DNA of 64,000 nt from Kocuria marina (GTDB lineage: Bacteria > Actinomycetota > Actinomycetes > Actinomycetales > Micrococcaceae). Below are positions 50,756 to 61,306 of this stretch, in pieces. The DNA is taken from contig BMZV01000001.1 in assembly GCA_014652975.1 (NCBI GenBank), forward strand, positions 620,001 through 684,000, in the 5' to 3' direction. Position numbers and translations under genes: made by a program. Numbering within the stretch: position 1 is the stretch's first letter; each line of letters opens with the position of its first letter. The notes beneath the pieces were generated by a model. It was not told the origin of the DNA and ran no database searches. It worked only from the letters and a program-made list of their open reading frames with translations.

Positions 50756-50836
50756 GCGCAGCCGTCGAGCGGCCCCCGCGAGCGGCGTCGTCCGCGCGCG
50801 CCGCGCACAGACGACGACCTGCGCGCGGGGACGACA

Positions 50837-50880
50837 GCGGCGTCGTCGCCCCTGCAAAGAGCCGGGGACGACGACGCCGC
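50837..50880. terminator. Bidirectional hairpin between convergent transporter genes
   Basis: GCGGCGTCGTCGCCCC at 50837-50852 pairs with GGGGACGACGACGCCGC at 50864-50880 with one bulged base. Both arms hold the recurrent word, and a third copy is at 50783-50791. Position between two convergent stops suits a shared terminator. Confidence 0.7.
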
Positions 50881-50893
50881 GTACGGGTCGCTC

Positions 50894-52384
50894 TCAGCGG
50901 CGCGCCCCGTTCTTCTGGTTGGCGCGCTGTTCCCAGAACACGGGGAGTGTGACGGTGTCCGTGCCGTCCCAGGCGGAGAGACCGGTGATCCCGGGGACGT
51001 CCCCGGCCTTGAACACGGGCTCCACCCCGGCCTTGCGCTGTTCCATGTAGTTGGCCAGCACCTTGGCGGCGACACCCGCGAGCATGCACAGCGCGATGAG
51101 GTTCAGCGTGGCCATGAGGGCCATGAACAGGTCCGCGAGGGACCACACGAGGTCCAGCGCGAGCATGGCGCCCAGGAACACGCACACGAGCACGGCGAAG
51201 CGGTAGATGTTCATGGCCGCACGGGACTTGGTCATGAAGCGGATGTTGGACTCGCCGTAGTAGTAGTTGCCGATCACCGAGGACCACGCGAACAGGAAGA
51301 TCGCCACGGTCAGGAAGTGCACGGCCCAGTCACCCAGCTGCATGCCCAGGGCGCTCTGCGTGAGGGAGGCACCCTGGCGCTCGTCGCCGAACGTGGGGTT
51401 GGAGAGCAGCACGATGAACGCGGTGATCGAGCACACGAGCATGGTGTCGAAGAACACCCCCAGGGACTGCACGAAGCCCTGCTTGGCCGGGTGGGAGATG
51501 GACGCGGTCGCACCGGCGTTGGGCGCGGAACCCATGCCGGCCTCGTTGGAGAACAGACCGCGCTTCATGCCCTGGATGATCACACCGAGCACGCTGCCCG
51601 TAACGAACTCACGGATGCCGAACGCACCCTCCACGATCATGAGCAGCATGCCGGGGACCGCGGTGATGTTCAGGACCACCACGAGCAGCCCCAAGACCAG
51701 GTACAGCACGGCCATGACGGGGACCAGGATCTGCGTCACGGAGGAGATGGAGCGGATGCCGCCGAAGATCACGGCCGCGGTGATGACCACGAGCGCGAGA
51801 CCCAGGACCACACGCATCCACATGCCCTGGCCGTTGGTGATGTCCACGTCAAAGGACCCGCTCACGGCGTCCACGATGGAATTGGACTGCACGGAGTTGA
51901 ACACGAAACCGTAGGTCACGGTGATGATGACCGCGAACAGCAGACCCATCCAGCGCTTGTTGAGCCCGCGCTCCATGTAGTACGCGGGACCGCCCACGTA
52001 GCCGTCGCCGGTCTTGACCTTGTACAGCTGCCCCAGCAGGGACTCCACGAACGCGCTGGCCGCGCCGATCGCGGCGATGACCCACATCCAGAACACCGCG
52101 CCGGGCCCACCCAGGCTGATGGCGATGGCCACACCGGCGATGTTGCCCGTGCCCACGCGAGCGGCCGCGGAGACCGTGAACGCGCGGAACGAGGAGATGC
52201 CCTTCCGGCCGTTCTCGGCATCACCGGGCGGATCGGTGAGCACCCTGAACATCTCGGGGATCCCGCGTAGCTGAATGGCCTTGGTGCGGATGGTCAGGTA
52301 CAACCCCACACCAATCAGGATCGCGAAGACGACGTACCAGATGTAACCGCCCAGCGTTCCCACGAGTTCTGTCAACGCATCCAT
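50894..52384 (-). CDS. Alanine/glycine:cation symporter, AlsT/AgcS family
   Basis: A 496-residue sodium-coupled amino-acid importer with about eleven helices. GTGNIAGVAIAISLGGPGAVFWMW near residue 78 and ERGLNKRWMGLLFA, IKGMKRGLFSNEAGMGSAPNAGA-like (here IIQGMKRGLFSNEAG) near 275 are AgcS signatures. It is monocistronic, with a bidirectional hairpin at its 3' end. It probably transports alanine or glycine; specificity is not certain from sequence. Confidence 0.92.
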   Translation of the reverse strand: MDALTELVGTLGGYIWYVVFAILIGVGLYLTIRTKAIQLRGIPEMFRVLTDPPGDAENGRKGISSFRAFTVSAAARVGTGNIAGVAIAISLGGPGAVFWMWVIAAIGAASAFVESLLGQLYKVKTGDGYVGGPAYYMERGLNKRWMGLLFAVIITVTYGFVFNSVQSNSIVDAVSGSFDVDITNGQGMWMRVVLGLALVVITAAVIFGGIRSISSVTQILVPVMAVLYLVLGLLVVVLNITAVPGMLLMIVEGAFGIREFVTGSVLGVIIQGMKRGLFSNEAGMGSAPNAGATASISHPAKQGFVQSLGVFFDTMLVCSITAFIVLLSNPTFGDERQGASLTQSALGMQLGDWAVHFLTVAIFLFAWSSVIGNYYYGESNIRFMTKSRAAMNIYRFAVLVCVFLGAMLALDLVWSLADLFMALMATLNLIALCMLAGVAAKVLANYMEQRKAGVEPVFKAGDVPGITGLSAWDGTDTVTLPVFWEQRANQKNGARR

Positions 52385-52514
52385 GTGATTCCCCGGAATT
52401 CTGCCTCAAGACGGTTCCGGCCGCTGCGCGATGGGCAGCGGGGAACCGGGTGACTGACGTGTGCTGTTGCACTGATCTAGGTCACAGTAGCGGAAACAGG
52501 GCCCCGTGTGAGTG

Positions 52515-54179
52515 TCAGCGGGACGTGTCAGGGCCCTGGTGCCCCGGGCCCTGGTGCCCCGGGGGCGGCGTCGGGGCACCGTCGGTGGAACCCGGCCCCG
52601 GGGCCCGATGCAGGGACGCCGTGGACGTGGTGGACCCGGAACCCGTGGAGTTCTCCCGGCCCACCGGGCGGAACGCGCCCACCGCGGGCCGCTCCGCGAG
52701 CACCGGGAACGCCCCCGTGAAGCCCTCGCGTTCGGCGGCGATCTCGCGCACCCTGCCCCGCACCATGAACCACCCGATCACCAGGACCGGGATCAGCACC
52801 AGGGAGGACGCCAGGGTGAAGGTGCCCACGGGGTAGTCCACAGCCATCAGCACAAGGACCCCCGCGAGGAAGAACATGGTCAGCCAGTTGGTGAACGGCG
52901 CCAGCGGTGCCCGGTAGGTCGGGCGGTTGTAGAAGCCCTTCCGCGCCAGGGAGACGTATCGCTGGTGGGACAGCGAGATCGCGGCCCAGCCCGCCATGGT
53001 GCCCAGTGCCGCGAGGTTCAGCACGATCTCGAACGCCTGCTCCGGGACCACGAAGTTCAGCCCCACGCCGAGCACGGCCACCCCGGCGGTCAACAGGATG
53101 CCGCCGTAGGGCACACCGGACGCGGACAGCTTGCCCGTGAACCTCGGGGCGGAACCGGCCTGCGCCATGGAATGGACGATGCGCCCGGTGGAATAGAGGC
53201 CTGCGTTGAGCGAGGACAGCGCCGCGGTGATCACCACGAGCTGCATGATGGGCCCCGCCGCGTCCACGCCAATGGACGAGAAGAACGTGACGAACGGGCT
53301 CTCGGTGGCGCTGTAGGCGGTGTAGGGCAACAGCAGGCACAACAGCAGGACGGAGCCCACGTAGAACACCGCGATCCGCAGGATCACCGTGTTGATGGCC
53401 CGGGGGATGACCTTCCCCGCGTTGCGGGTCTCCCCGGACGTGGTGCCCACGAGCTCGATGCCGGCGTACGCGAACACCACACCCTGCACCACGATGAGCG
53501 CCGGCAGCACGCCGGACGGAAAGAGGCCCCCGTTGTCCCGGATCAGGGAGAACCCCACCTCGGAACCGGTGGGCGTGCCAAACAGCACGAAGAACGTGCC
53601 GATGACCAGGAAGACCACCAGGGCCAGGACCTTAATCAGAGAGAACCAGAACTCCAGCTCGCCGAACACCTTGACCGAGACCAGGTTCAGCGACACCACT
53701 AGGACCACCACGATCAATGCGAGGATCCACTGCGGGATCCCCGCCACGAACGCGCTGTACTGACCGAACCACTTGATGTAGATCGCGATGGCCGTGGCAT
53801 CCGCGACCGCTGTCATGGCCCAGTTCAGCCAGTACAACCACCCGGAGACGTACGCGGCCTTCTCGCCGTAGAACTCACGGGCGTAGGAGACGAACGAACC
53901 GGAGGACGGCCGGTGCACCACGAGTTCGCCCAGTGAGCGCAGGATCAGGTAGCCGAAGAAACCGCACACCGCGTACAGCAGGAACAGGGACGGACCGGCC
54001 TGCTCCAAACGGCCACCGGCTCCCAGGAACAGCCCGGTCCCGATCGCGCTGCCGATCGCGATCATCTGCAACTGGCGGGCGCCCAGCCCCTTGTGGAACC
54101 CCGCCGTCTCGTCCTCGAAGCGCCGCCGCAGGACGTGTTTCTCCTGGGCCTCGGTCAACCGCGGGCCGTTCTGGGACAT
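52515..54179 (-). CDS. Amino-acid permease, AnsP-like (APC family)
   Basis: A 554-residue permease with twelve expected helices. The N terminus [30 protein letters not shown] (about residues 28-57) and [25 protein letters not shown] resemble asparagine permease AnsP; related APC members carry GABA, D-serine or aromatic residues. The last 75 residues form a cytoplasmic Pro/Gly/Thr-rich tail with a repeated [10 protein letters not shown] unit (tandem bases near 52535-52562), longer than in most relatives. It is separated from ilvD upstream by 40 bases on the same strand. Confidence 0.87.
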   Translation of the reverse strand: MSQNGPRLTEAQEKHVLRRRFEDETAGFHKGLGARQLQMIAIGSAIGTGLFLGAGGRLEQAGPSLFLLYAVCGFFGYLILRSLGELVVHRPSSGSFVSYAREFYGEKAAYVSGWLYWLNWAMTAVADATAIAIYIKWFGQYSAFVAGIPQWILALIVVVLVVSLNLVSVKVFGELEFWFSLIKVLALVVFLVIGTFFVLFGTPTGSEVGFSLIRDNGGLFPSGVLPALIVVQGVVFAYAGIELVGTTSGETRNAGKVIPRAINTVILRIAVFYVGSVLLLCLLLPYTAYSATESPFVTFFSSIGVDAAGPIMQLVVITAALSSLNAGLYSTGRIVHSMAQAGSAPRFTGKLSASGVPYGGILLTAGVAVLGVGLNFVVPEQAFEIVLNLAALGTMAGWAAISLSHQRYVSLARKGFYNRPTYRAPLAPFTNWLTMFFLAGVLVLMAVDYPVGTFTLASSLVLIPVLVIGWFMVRGRVREIAAEREGFTGAFPVLAERPAVGAFRPVGRENSTGSGSTTSTASLHRAPGPGSTDGAPTPPPGHQGPGHQGPDTSR

Positions 54180-54219
54180 ACCTGTTCCCTTCGTCCTGAC
54201 CGCCCGGGTCGGACCGTCC

Positions 54220-56058
54220 TCAGTCCTCCACGACGCGCACTGCGCCCTTGTCCGCGGAGGTCACCATGGAAGCGTACGCCCGCAGCGCCTTGGACACGCG
54301 ACGTTCACGCGGCTTGGTGGGCTTCCAGGGGGCGTCACCCTTCTCCTGGCGACGGCGCGCGAGCTCGGCGTCGTCCACGTTGACCCGCAGCACGCGGTTC
54401 TCCACGTCGATCTCGATCTCGTCACCGTGCTCGATGAGACCCACGGCACCGCCGGCCGCGGCCTCCGGGGAGATGTGGCCGATCGAGATCCCGGAGGTGC
54501 CCCCGGAGAAGCGGCCGTCCGTGATGAGCGCGCACTTCTTCCCGAGCCCCAGGCCCTTGAGGTAGCTCGTGGGGTACAGCATCTCCTGCATGCCCGGTCC
54601 GCCCTTGGGTCCCTCGTAGGCGATGACGACGATGTCCCCCTCCTTCACGTTCTTGGAGAGGATCTCGTGCACGGCCTCGTCCTGGGACTCCACCACGAAG
54701 GCCCGGCCGGTGAAGTGGAACAGGTCGGGGTCGATCCCGGCGGTCTTGATCACCGCGCCGTCCTCGGCGATATTGCCGAACAGCACGCAGAGCCCACCCT
54801 CCTTGGTGTAGGCGTGCTCCACGGAGCGGATGCAGCCCTCGGCGGCGTCCACGTCGTGGTCCTCGTACTCGTTGGCCTGCGAGAACGCCTGGGTGGTGCG
54901 CACGCCGCCCGGTGCCGCCAGGAAGAACTCCTTGGCGGCGTCGGATGCCTTGCCCGAGCGGATGTCCCACTCGTCCAACCACTCGCCCATGGTCTGCGAG
55001 TGGACGGTGTGGACGTCCTCGTTCAGCAGCCCGCCGCGCCGCAGTTCACCCAGGATCGCGGGGATGCCGCCCGCCCGGTGGACGTGCTCGATGTGATACT
55101 TGGTGGAGTTCGGCGCCACCTTGGCCAGGCACGGGACCTTCCGGGACAGCGCGTCGATGTCCGAGAGATTGAAGTCCACCTCGGCTTCCTGCGCGGCGGC
55201 CAGGATGTGCAGCACCGTGTTGGTGGACCCACCCATGGCGATGTCCAGGGCCATGGCGTTGCGGAACGCTGCCTTGGTGGCGATGTTGCGGGGCAGCACG
55301 GAGTCGTCGTCGTGCTCGTAATAGCGCTTGGCGGATTCCACGATCCGCCGCCCGGCCTCCAGGAACAACCGCTTGCGGTTCACGTGCGTGGCCAGCGTGG
55401 TGCCGTTGCCGGGCAGGGACAGACCCAGCGCCTCGGTCAGGCAGTTCATGGAGTTGGCGGTGAACATCCCGGAGCACGAACCGCACGTGGGGCACGCGTT
55501 CTCCTCGATCTGGGCCAGCTGCGCGTCCGTGACGGACTCGTCCACGGCCAGGGCCATGGCGTCCACGAGGTCCACGCGGTGCTCCACCACGCCCTCCACG
55601 CCCTCGCCGGATTCCATGGGGCCGCCGGAGACGAAGACCACGGGGATGTTCAGGCGCAGCGCGGCCATGAGCATGCCGGGGGTGATCTTGTCGCAGTTGG
55701 AGATGCACACCAGGGCGTCCGCGCAGTGCGCGTTGACCATGTACTCCACGGAGTCGGCGATGATGTCCCGGGAGGGCAGGGAGTACAGCATGCCGTCGTG
55801 GCCCATGGCGATGCCGTCGTCCACGGCGATGGTGTTGAACTCCTTGGCCACGCCTCCGGCCTCGCGCACCGCGGAGGCCACGAGCTCCCCCATGTTCTTC
55901 AGGTGCACGTGACCGGGGACGAATTGCGTGAAGGAGTTCGCGATCGCGATGATCGGCTTGCCGAAGTCCTCGCTGCCCATGCCGGTGGCGCGCCAGAGGG
56001 CGCGGGCACCCGCCATGTTCCGACCGGTGGTGGACGTTGCTGAACGTAGCTGCGGCAC
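54220..56058 (-). CDS. ilvD: Dihydroxy-acid dehydratase
   Basis: A 612-residue iron-sulfur enzyme of valine, isoleucine and pantothenate synthesis. The signature [22 protein letters not shown] lies near residue 120, a second cluster Cys is in [24 protein letters not shown] near 195, and [16 protein letters not shown] near 500. GTG 56058 is preceded by GAAGGGG. The leader contains a short hairpin (ACGGCGC at 56094-56100 with GCGCCGT at 56106-56112), but no leader peptide or T-box is visible. Confidence 0.96.
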   Translation of the reverse strand: MPQLRSATSTTGRNMAGARALWRATGMGSEDFGKPIIAIANSFTQFVPGHVHLKNMGELVASAVREAGGVAKEFNTIAVDDGIAMGHDGMLYSLPSRDIIADSVEYMVNAHCADALVCISNCDKITPGMLMAALRLNIPVVFVSGGPMESGEGVEGVVEHRVDLVDAMALAVDESVTDAQLAQIEENACPTCGSCSGMFTANSMNCLTEALGLSLPGNGTTLATHVNRKRLFLEAGRRIVESAKRYYEHDDDSVLPRNIATKAAFRNAMALDIAMGGSTNTVLHILAAAQEAEVDFNLSDIDALSRKVPCLAKVAPNSTKYHIEHVHRAGGIPAILGELRRGGLLNEDVHTVHSQTMGEWLDEWDIRSGKASDAAKEFFLAAPGGVRTTQAFSQANEYEDHDVDAAEGCIRSVEHAYTKEGGLCVLFGNIAEDGAVIKTAGIDPDLFHFTGRAFVVESQDEAVHEILSKNVKEGDIVVIAYEGPKGGPGMQEMLYPTSYLKGLGLGKKCALITDGRFSGGTSGISIGHISPEAAAGGAVGLIEHGDEIEIDVENRVLRVNVDDAELARRRQEKGDAPWKPTKPRERRVSKALRAYASMVTSADKGAVRVVED

Positions 56059-56323
56059 TGTGACCCCTTCCCGAAGGCTGGGCCGGGACGTGGACGGCGC
56101 GAAATGCGCCGTTCTCCCGGCAAAAAGTGTTCCCTCCAGGATACGCGTGACCCCGACACAGTTTTCACATAGCAGACAGCAGTCTCACCATTCGGGACGA
56201 GGGGACGACGACGCCGCCGTCCGTCCCGCGCGCCCCGGACCCCGGCGCCGTCGTCCGCCGAGCGCGCACCGGGCCCGTCCCTAGACTGGGAGGACGGCAC
56301 AACCGCGAGGGAGCAAGACGCAG

Positions 56324-57850
56324 ATGGGCAAGCACAAGAACACACCGTGCATGGACGACGGCGTGGACTTCGCCGTGGAACTGGACCGGGCGCAGGACCC
56401 CCTGGTGATGACCCTGGACATCGGCTCCACCGCCACGCGCGGCTCCGTGCATGACGCCACCGGGACACCCGTGCGCGGGTACCGCCACAAGATCCCCCAC
56501 GCGTTCACCACCGCGGCGGACGGCACCTCCGTGATCGACCCGGACCAGGTGGTGGACGAGATCCGCGAGATCCTGGACGTGGTGTGCGACCGGAAGGAGC
56601 TCGCGGGGCGGGTGCGCGGCGTCGGCCTGGACTCCTTCGCGTCCTCCCTGGTGGGTGTGGACGCGAAGGGTGACCCCGTGACCGAATGCTTCACGTACGC
56701 CGACTCACGGTGCGCGCCGCAGCTGAAACAAATGCGCGAGGAACTCGACGAACGGCAGGTCCAGCAGACCGTGGGCGCGCGCCTGCACACGAGCTACCTG
56801 GCCCCGCGGTTCCGGTGGCTCGCGGAAACGCGCCCCGAGGACTTCGAGGCCGCAGAGCGCTGGCTGAGCATCGGCGAGTACGTGTGGTTGCGTCTGCTCG
56901 GCACCACCGCCGCGGGTACCGCGACCGCCGCGTGGACGGGGCTGCTCAACCGCCGTTCGGGCAACTGGGATCGGCGGATGCTCAAGGCCGCCGGCATCAC
57001 CGCGGACGCGCTCTCCCCGGTCCTCGAACCCCACGAGCCGCTGCCGGACGTGGATCCCGATCGCACCGCGCGTTGGCAGGGGCTCGCGGACGCGCAGTGG
57101 TTCGCGCCCGTGGCGGACGGGCTGTGCGCCAACCTGGGGGTGGGCGGATCGGACGAGCACACGATCGTCGCGTCTGCGGCGACCTCCGGCGCCATGCGGG
57201 TCCTGCTGCACCACCGCCCCCAGGACATCCCGCCGGGGCTGTGGTGCTACCGCATTGACTCCTCCCGGTGCCTGCTGGGCGGCGCCCTCAACGACGTGGG
57301 CCGCGCCGTGAGCTGGTTGCTCGACACCCTCGCGCTCGACGGCGTCGTACTCGACGAGATCGCCGCCGCGGATCCCTCCCCCGACACCCCCGGGGTGCTC
57401 CCCTTCCTGACCGGCGAACGCTCCACCGGGTGGGCGGGCAGTGCGCGGGCGGTGTTCGCAGATGTGTCAGCGTCCACGGATGCCTCCGCTATGGCGCGCG
57501 GGATGCTGGAGGGGATCGCTGGTTCCTACCGGAGGGTGTCGGACGAGCTGGAACGGGCCGCCACGGACGTGGAGCGGATCGTGGCGGCGGGCCGGGTCAC
57601 CCAGGAGTTGCCGTCCTGGTTGCAGATCCTGGGCGACTACCTGGGCACCCCCGTGATCCACCAGACCATCAAGCGGTCCACGTGCCGCGGCAATGCCCTG
57701 CTCATGCTGGAGTCACTCGCGCCGGACGTGGAGTGCTCCTCCCCGGAACCCGCGGGGACGTACACCCCTCGCGATTCCGCGCAGGAGTACTACCGGGGTG
57801 TCCACGACCGTTTCGAGCGGCTCTACGGGGCGGCGGTGGAGGGCTCGTGA
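56324..57850 (+). CDS. FGGY-family carbohydrate kinase, gluconokinase-like
   Basis: A 508-residue sugar kinase. The ATP site MTLDIGSTATRGSVHD begins near residue 27; LGVGGSDEHTIVASAATSGAMRV near 270 and FLTGERSTGWAGSARAVF near 365 are typical of gluconokinase-like FGGY enzymes. No sugar transporter or regulator is adjacent, so the substrate stays open (gluconate or a pentulose). GAGGGAGCAAG precedes ATG 56324. TAGACT at 56282 is a -10 candidate. It converges on bioD, 20 bases apart. Confidence 0.83.
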   Translation: MGKHKNTPCMDDGVDFAVELDRAQDPLVMTLDIGSTATRGSVHDATGTPVRGYRHKIPHAFTTAADGTSVIDPDQVVDEIREILDVVCDRKELAGRVRGVGLDSFASSLVGVDAKGDPVTECFTYADSRCAPQLKQMREELDERQVQQTVGARLHTSYLAPRFRWLAETRPEDFEAAERWLSIGEYVWLRLLGTTAAGTATAAWTGLLNRRSGNWDRRMLKAAGITADALSPVLEPHEPLPDVDPDRTARWQGLADAQWFAPVADGLCANLGVGGSDEHTIVASAATSGAMRVLLHHRPQDIPPGLWCYRIDSSRCLLGGALNDVGRAVSWLLDTLALDGVVLDEIAAADPSPDTPGVLPFLTGERSTGWAGSARAVFADVSASTDASAMARGMLEGIAGSYRRVSDELERAATDVERIVAAGRVTQELPSWLQILGDYLGTPVIHQTIKRSTCRGNALLMLESLAPDVECSSPEPAGTYTPRDSAQEYYRGVHDRFERLYGAAVEGS

Positions 57851-57870
57851 GCCCCGTCCATGTGCCGTCT

Positions 57871-58587
57871 TCAGCTCACGCCGACGTTCCATCCCGCGGG
57901 GACCGCGCCCAGTAGGGGGATGTGGTGGCCGCTCACATCCGGCAGGTCCGCCAGGTAGTCCCGATTGGATTCCTGCACCGGATCGGGGTGAGCCGGCCAG
58001 GATCCCAGCACGACCCCCGACACCCGCACGCCCCGGTGGTGCAGGGCCTCCAGGGTCAGCAGGGTGTGGTTCAGGGTTCCCAGGTCCGGGCGGGTCACCA
58101 CGACCGTCCCGACGTCCTCCCCCGCGCGGCCTTGCAGCTCCCGCGCCAGATCCGCGATCGTGTGCTGCTGCCCGTCCAGTTCCACGAGCACTCCCCCGCT
58201 GCCCTCCACCAGCACGAGGTCTTGGGATTCCTGTAATTCCATGACCCGCTCCACGTGCGCGGTGATCGACAGAAGGTCCACCCCGTCGATCGCCGCCGCG
58301 GGAGGCGGGGCCATGGGCTCGGTGAGCCGCTGTCCCTCCGCCACGGTGAGCGCCGCGGACGGCACGCCGACGGTATGAGCCAGCCGAGCGACGTCGTCAA
58401 CGTCCCCCGGATCGTCCCCGCGCACGCCTGTCTGTTGGGGCTTGTAGACCGCGATCCGTTGGACTCCGGAGGACCATGCGGCCACCGCGAGCGCCGCGGT
58501 CGTGTAGGTCTTGCCCACGTCCGTGTCCGTCCCCGTGACGATGGTGATACGGGGAAGGGGCGCATGGGCGAGTGGGTTGTGAGTCAT
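57871..58587 (-). CDS. bioD: Dethiobiotin synthase
   Basis: A 238-residue ATP-dependent carboxylase closing the ureido ring of dethiobiotin. The P-loop GTDTDVGKTYTTAALA near residue 18, YKPQQTGV and VEGSGGVLVEL near 127 are intact. The start overlaps the bioF stop (ATGA). Last gene of bioB-bioA-bioF-bioD. Confidence 0.93.
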   Translation of the reverse strand: MTHNPLAHAPLPRITIVTGTDTDVGKTYTTAALAVAAWSSGVQRIAVYKPQQTGVRGDDPGDVDDVARLAHTVGVPSAALTVAEGQRLTEPMAPPPAAAIDGVDLLSITAHVERVMELQESQDLVLVEGSGGVLVELDGQQHTIADLARELQGRAGEDVGTVVVTRPDLGTLNHTLLTLEALHHRGVRVSGVVLGSWPAHPDPVQESNRDYLADLPDVSGHHIPLLGAVPAGWNVGVS

Positions 58588-59858
58588 GCGGTGACCTCCT
58601 GGACGGATGGCGTACCTCTATCGGCGCCGGAACCCGGGGCCGGAACGGGTCGCGACGGCGCGATCCGGCCGGGGCCGGCGCCCATTCCCGGCGTGGACGG
58701 CTCCAGAGCGCGCAGAACCTCCCGCACCCGATCCACCGCCCCCGACAATTCTTGTAATTCCATGTTCGCGCGCGCCGTGAGACGCAGCCTGCTGATGCCG
58801 TCCGGCACCGACGGCGGGCGGAAGCATCCCACCGCCACCCCACGCTCACGCAGGGTCCGGGCCGCGTCCACGGCGAGTTCCGCCGATCCCACGGGCACCG
58901 ACTGCACCGCAGCGTGCGCGAGAGGCACGTCCAGCGCGCGGGCCACGAAGGCCGCGCGCTCGTGCAACCGGTCCGCAAGGTTGGGCCGCCCGAGGACGAT
59001 CCGGGCGGCCTCCGCGGCGGCCGCGGCACTCGCCGGTGCGAGGGCGGTGTCGTACACGAACGGGCGCGCACGGTTGAGCAGGTGGTCGCGCAGCAGCTCG
59101 GACCCGAGCACCGCCCCGCCCTGCGCGCCGAGCGCCTTGGACAGCGTCACGGTCAGGACCACGTGCGGCGCGCCCGCGAGACCGAGTTCGTGCACGAGCC
59201 CGCGACCACGGCCGGCGACCCCGATCCCATGGGCCTCGTCCACGAGTAACAACGCATCGTGCGCGCGACACACCCGCGCCAGCGCCTCGAGCGGTGCGCG
59301 ATCCCCCCACACCGAGTACAAGGATTCGACGACGACGATCGCCCGCGACTGCGACCGCTCCGCCAGCAGCTGCTCCACGTGGGCCACGTCCGAGTGCCGC
59401 GCGATCCGCACGGGCGAGCGGGACAACCGGGCACCGTCCACGAGGGAGGCGTGCACGTGGGCGTCCGAGACGATGAGGGTGTCCACATCTCCCAACGCCG
59501 TGAGCACACCCGTGTTCGCCGCGTACCCGCTCGAGAAGACCAGGGCCGCGGGCTGACCCGTGAGCTCGCACAGGGCGCGCTCGAGCTCCTCGTGCACGGG
59601 CAATGTGCCCGTGACGAGCCGCGACGCCCGTGAACCGGCCCCGTACCCGTCCAGTGCGCGGTGCGCCGCGGCCACGACGCGGGGGTCCCGCGACAGGCCC
59701 AGGTAGTCGTTGGACGCGAGGTCCACACACGGCCCTCGCATGGGCCGCAGTTCACGCCGCAGTCCCAGTTCGTCGCGTTCCCGCGCCCGGTCGTGAAGCC
59801 AATCGTCAAGGGGTCCCGCGGCGGTTCCGGCCGCGGCCGCTTCCGTGTGCGCGTTCAT
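58584..59858 (-). CDS. bioF: 8-amino-7-oxononanoate synthase
   Basis: A 424-residue PLP enzyme condensing pimeloyl thioester with alanine. CVDLASNDYLGLSRDPRV near residue 49, VFSSGYAANTGVL, LVDEAHGIGVAGRGRG and the PLP Lys in TVTLSKALGAQGGAV are clear. The frame continues upstream across bioA, but the real start is ATG 59858, overlapping the bioA stop by four bases. The last 40 residues are a Pro/Gly-rich tail. Confidence 0.94.
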   Translation of the reverse strand: MNAHTEAAAAGTAAGPLDDWLHDRARERDELGLRRELRPMRGPCVDLASNDYLGLSRDPRVVAAAHRALDGYGAGSRASRLVTGTLPVHEELERALCELTGQPAALVFSSGYAANTGVLTALGDVDTLIVSDAHVHASLVDGARLSRSPVRIARHSDVAHVEQLLAERSQSRAIVVVESLYSVWGDRAPLEALARVCRAHDALLLVDEAHGIGVAGRGRGLVHELGLAGAPHVVLTVTLSKALGAQGGAVLGSELLRDHLLNRARPFVYDTALAPASAAAAAEAARIVLGRPNLADRLHERAAFVARALDVPLAHAAVQSVPVGSAELAVDAARTLRERGVAVGCFRPPSVPDGISRLRLTARANMELQELSGAVDRVREVLRALEPSTPGMGAGPGRIAPSRPVPAPGSGADRGTPSVQEVTA

Positions 59859-61306
59859 GCTCCGGCCTCCCTTGTCACGTCCCGGGCCGCGTGCACCACG
59901 GCGTGGGCGATGCGGCGGGCGTCGTCGTCCGAACAAATGTAGGGCGGCATCGCGTAGAGCAACCGACCGAAGGGCCGCACCCACACACCGTGCTCGAGGG
60001 CTGCGCGCGTCAACCGTGCACTGTCCGGGGCCCGATGGAATTCCACGACACCCACCCCTCCGATCACCCGCACGTCCTCTACCGCGTCGAGTTCGGCGGC
60101 CGCGGGGAGGATCTCCCGGAAGGCGGTTTCCAGTCGGGTGATGTCCCGGCGCCACGTGTCCCGGAGCATCCGCACGGACTGCAGGGCCACCGCGCACGCG
60201 AGCGGGTTGGCCATGAACGTGGGCCCGTGCATGAGCGCACGCTGCGGTGACGCCGTGATGACCGTTCCCACGGATCCGGACACCAGCACAGCGGCGAGGG
60301 TCATGTATCCGCCGGTCAGGGCCTTGCCCACGCACATCACGTCCGGGACCACCCCGGCCCACTCGCACGCGAACCACCGCCCGGTGCGTCCGAACCCCGT
60401 GGCGATCTCGTCCGCGATGAGCACGAGGTCCAGCTCGTCCGCGATCTCCCGCAGGGCTCGCAGACAGCGCGGGTCGTACGTGCGCATCCCGCCGGCTCCC
60501 TGCAGAACGGGCTCCACGATGACGCCCGCGAGCTCGTCCCGGTGCGCCCGGGCCGTGGCGCGCACGTCCGCGATCCACCGCGCGATGTCCTCGTCCGGCC
60601 CCACCCACTCGTGATCCTCCCCCGACGACGACGCCGCGGGAGGCGGTGCCACGAACAGCTGCTCCGCCACCAGCCCGGAGAATTCGGCGTGCATCCCGCC
60701 CTCGGGGTCGCACACGCTCATGGCGCCAGTGGTGTCCCCGTGGTAGCCGCCGCGCACCGTGAGGATGCGCCGACGCTGCGGCCGGCCGCGCGCCGCCTGG
60801 TACTGCACCGCGAGCTTCAGCGCGACCTCCACGCTCACGGAGCCCGAGTCTGCGAAGAACACGTGCTGCAGCTCGGGCGGGGTGACCTCCACCAGCAGCT
60901 CCGCGAGTTCTACGGCCGGGCGGTGCGTGAGCCCCCCGAACATCACGTGGGAGAACTCGGTGATCTGGTCCACGGCGGCGCGGTCCAGTTCCGGGTTGCG
61001 GTAGCCGTGCACGGCGCACCACCACGAGGCCATGCCATCGATTGCCCGGATCCGGTCCCCCTCAGGAGTCTCCAGGGTCAGGGTCACGCCCTCCGCGGCC
61101 AGCACCGCGTGGGGTGCGGGTCCGTCCAGCGGTGCGTAGGGGTGCCAGAGCAGCCCGCGGTCACGAGCGGCGAGGCGGGTGGGCTCCACGGCGTTGTCAC
61201 CCTGTTCTGCCGTCTCTGCCACGGCACCCGCGGCGGGGCAAGAAGCCTCCCCGCTGCTCTCGGCGGGCGCGGTGCCGTGCGTGATCTGCGGTGCCGGTTC
61301 AGGCAT
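59855..61306 (-). CDS. bioA: Adenosylmethionine-8-amino-7-oxononanoate aminotransferase
   Basis: A 483-residue PLP transaminase using SAM as amino donor to make diaminopelargonate. [12 protein letters not shown] near residue 55, [28 protein letters not shown] and the PLP Lys in [13 protein letters not shown] are present. An N-terminal extension of about 45 residues is low-complexity. The start is uncertain: ATG 61306 lies eight bases inside bioB; a GTG at 61333 is also possible. The recurrent word falls in a Ser/Gly/Asp linker near 60630. Confidence 0.92.
   Translation of the reverse strand: MPEPAPQITHGTAPAESSGEASCPAAGAVAETAEQGDNAVEPTRLAARDRGLLWHPYAPLDGPAPHAVLAAEGVTLTLETPEGDRIRAIDGMASWWCAVHGYRNPELDRAAVDQITEFSHVMFGGLTHRPAVELAELLVEVTPPELQHVFFADSGSVSVEVALKLAVQYQAARGRPQRRRILTVRGGYHGDTTGAMSVCDPEGGMHAEFSGLVAEQLFVAPPPAASSSGEDHEWVGPDEDIARWIADVRATARAHRDELAGVIVEPVLQGAGGMRTYDPRCLRALREIADELDLVLIADEIATGFGRTGRWFACEWAGVVPDVMCVGKALTGGYMTLAAVLVSGSVGTVITASPQRALMHGPTFMANPLACAVALQSVRMLRDTWRRDITRLETAFREILPAAAELDAVEDVRVIGGVGVVEFHRAPDSARLTRAALEHGVWVRPFGRLLYAMPPYICSDDDARRIAHAVVHAARDVTREAGA

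Noticed and set aside
52535-52562. Tandem GGGCCCTGGTGCCCC units as a mobile repeat
   Set aside because: Only two units, inside the 3' end of the permease gene, coding GHQGP repeats; simple slippage explains them.
54091-56043. A 650-codon plus-strand frame opposite ilvD
   Set aside because: Same antisense effect; ilvD signatures are intact on the minus strand.
56059-56160. Amino-acid attenuator or T-box before ilvD
   Set aside because: Only a short 7-bp hairpin was seen; there is no leader peptide with branched-chain codons and no T-box sequence.
58584-61025. A single 813-codon minus-strand open frame across bioF and bioA
   Set aside because: Only the last 424 codons (bioF, from ATG 59858) have family similarity; the upstream part is the wrong frame of bioA, kept open by GC bias.
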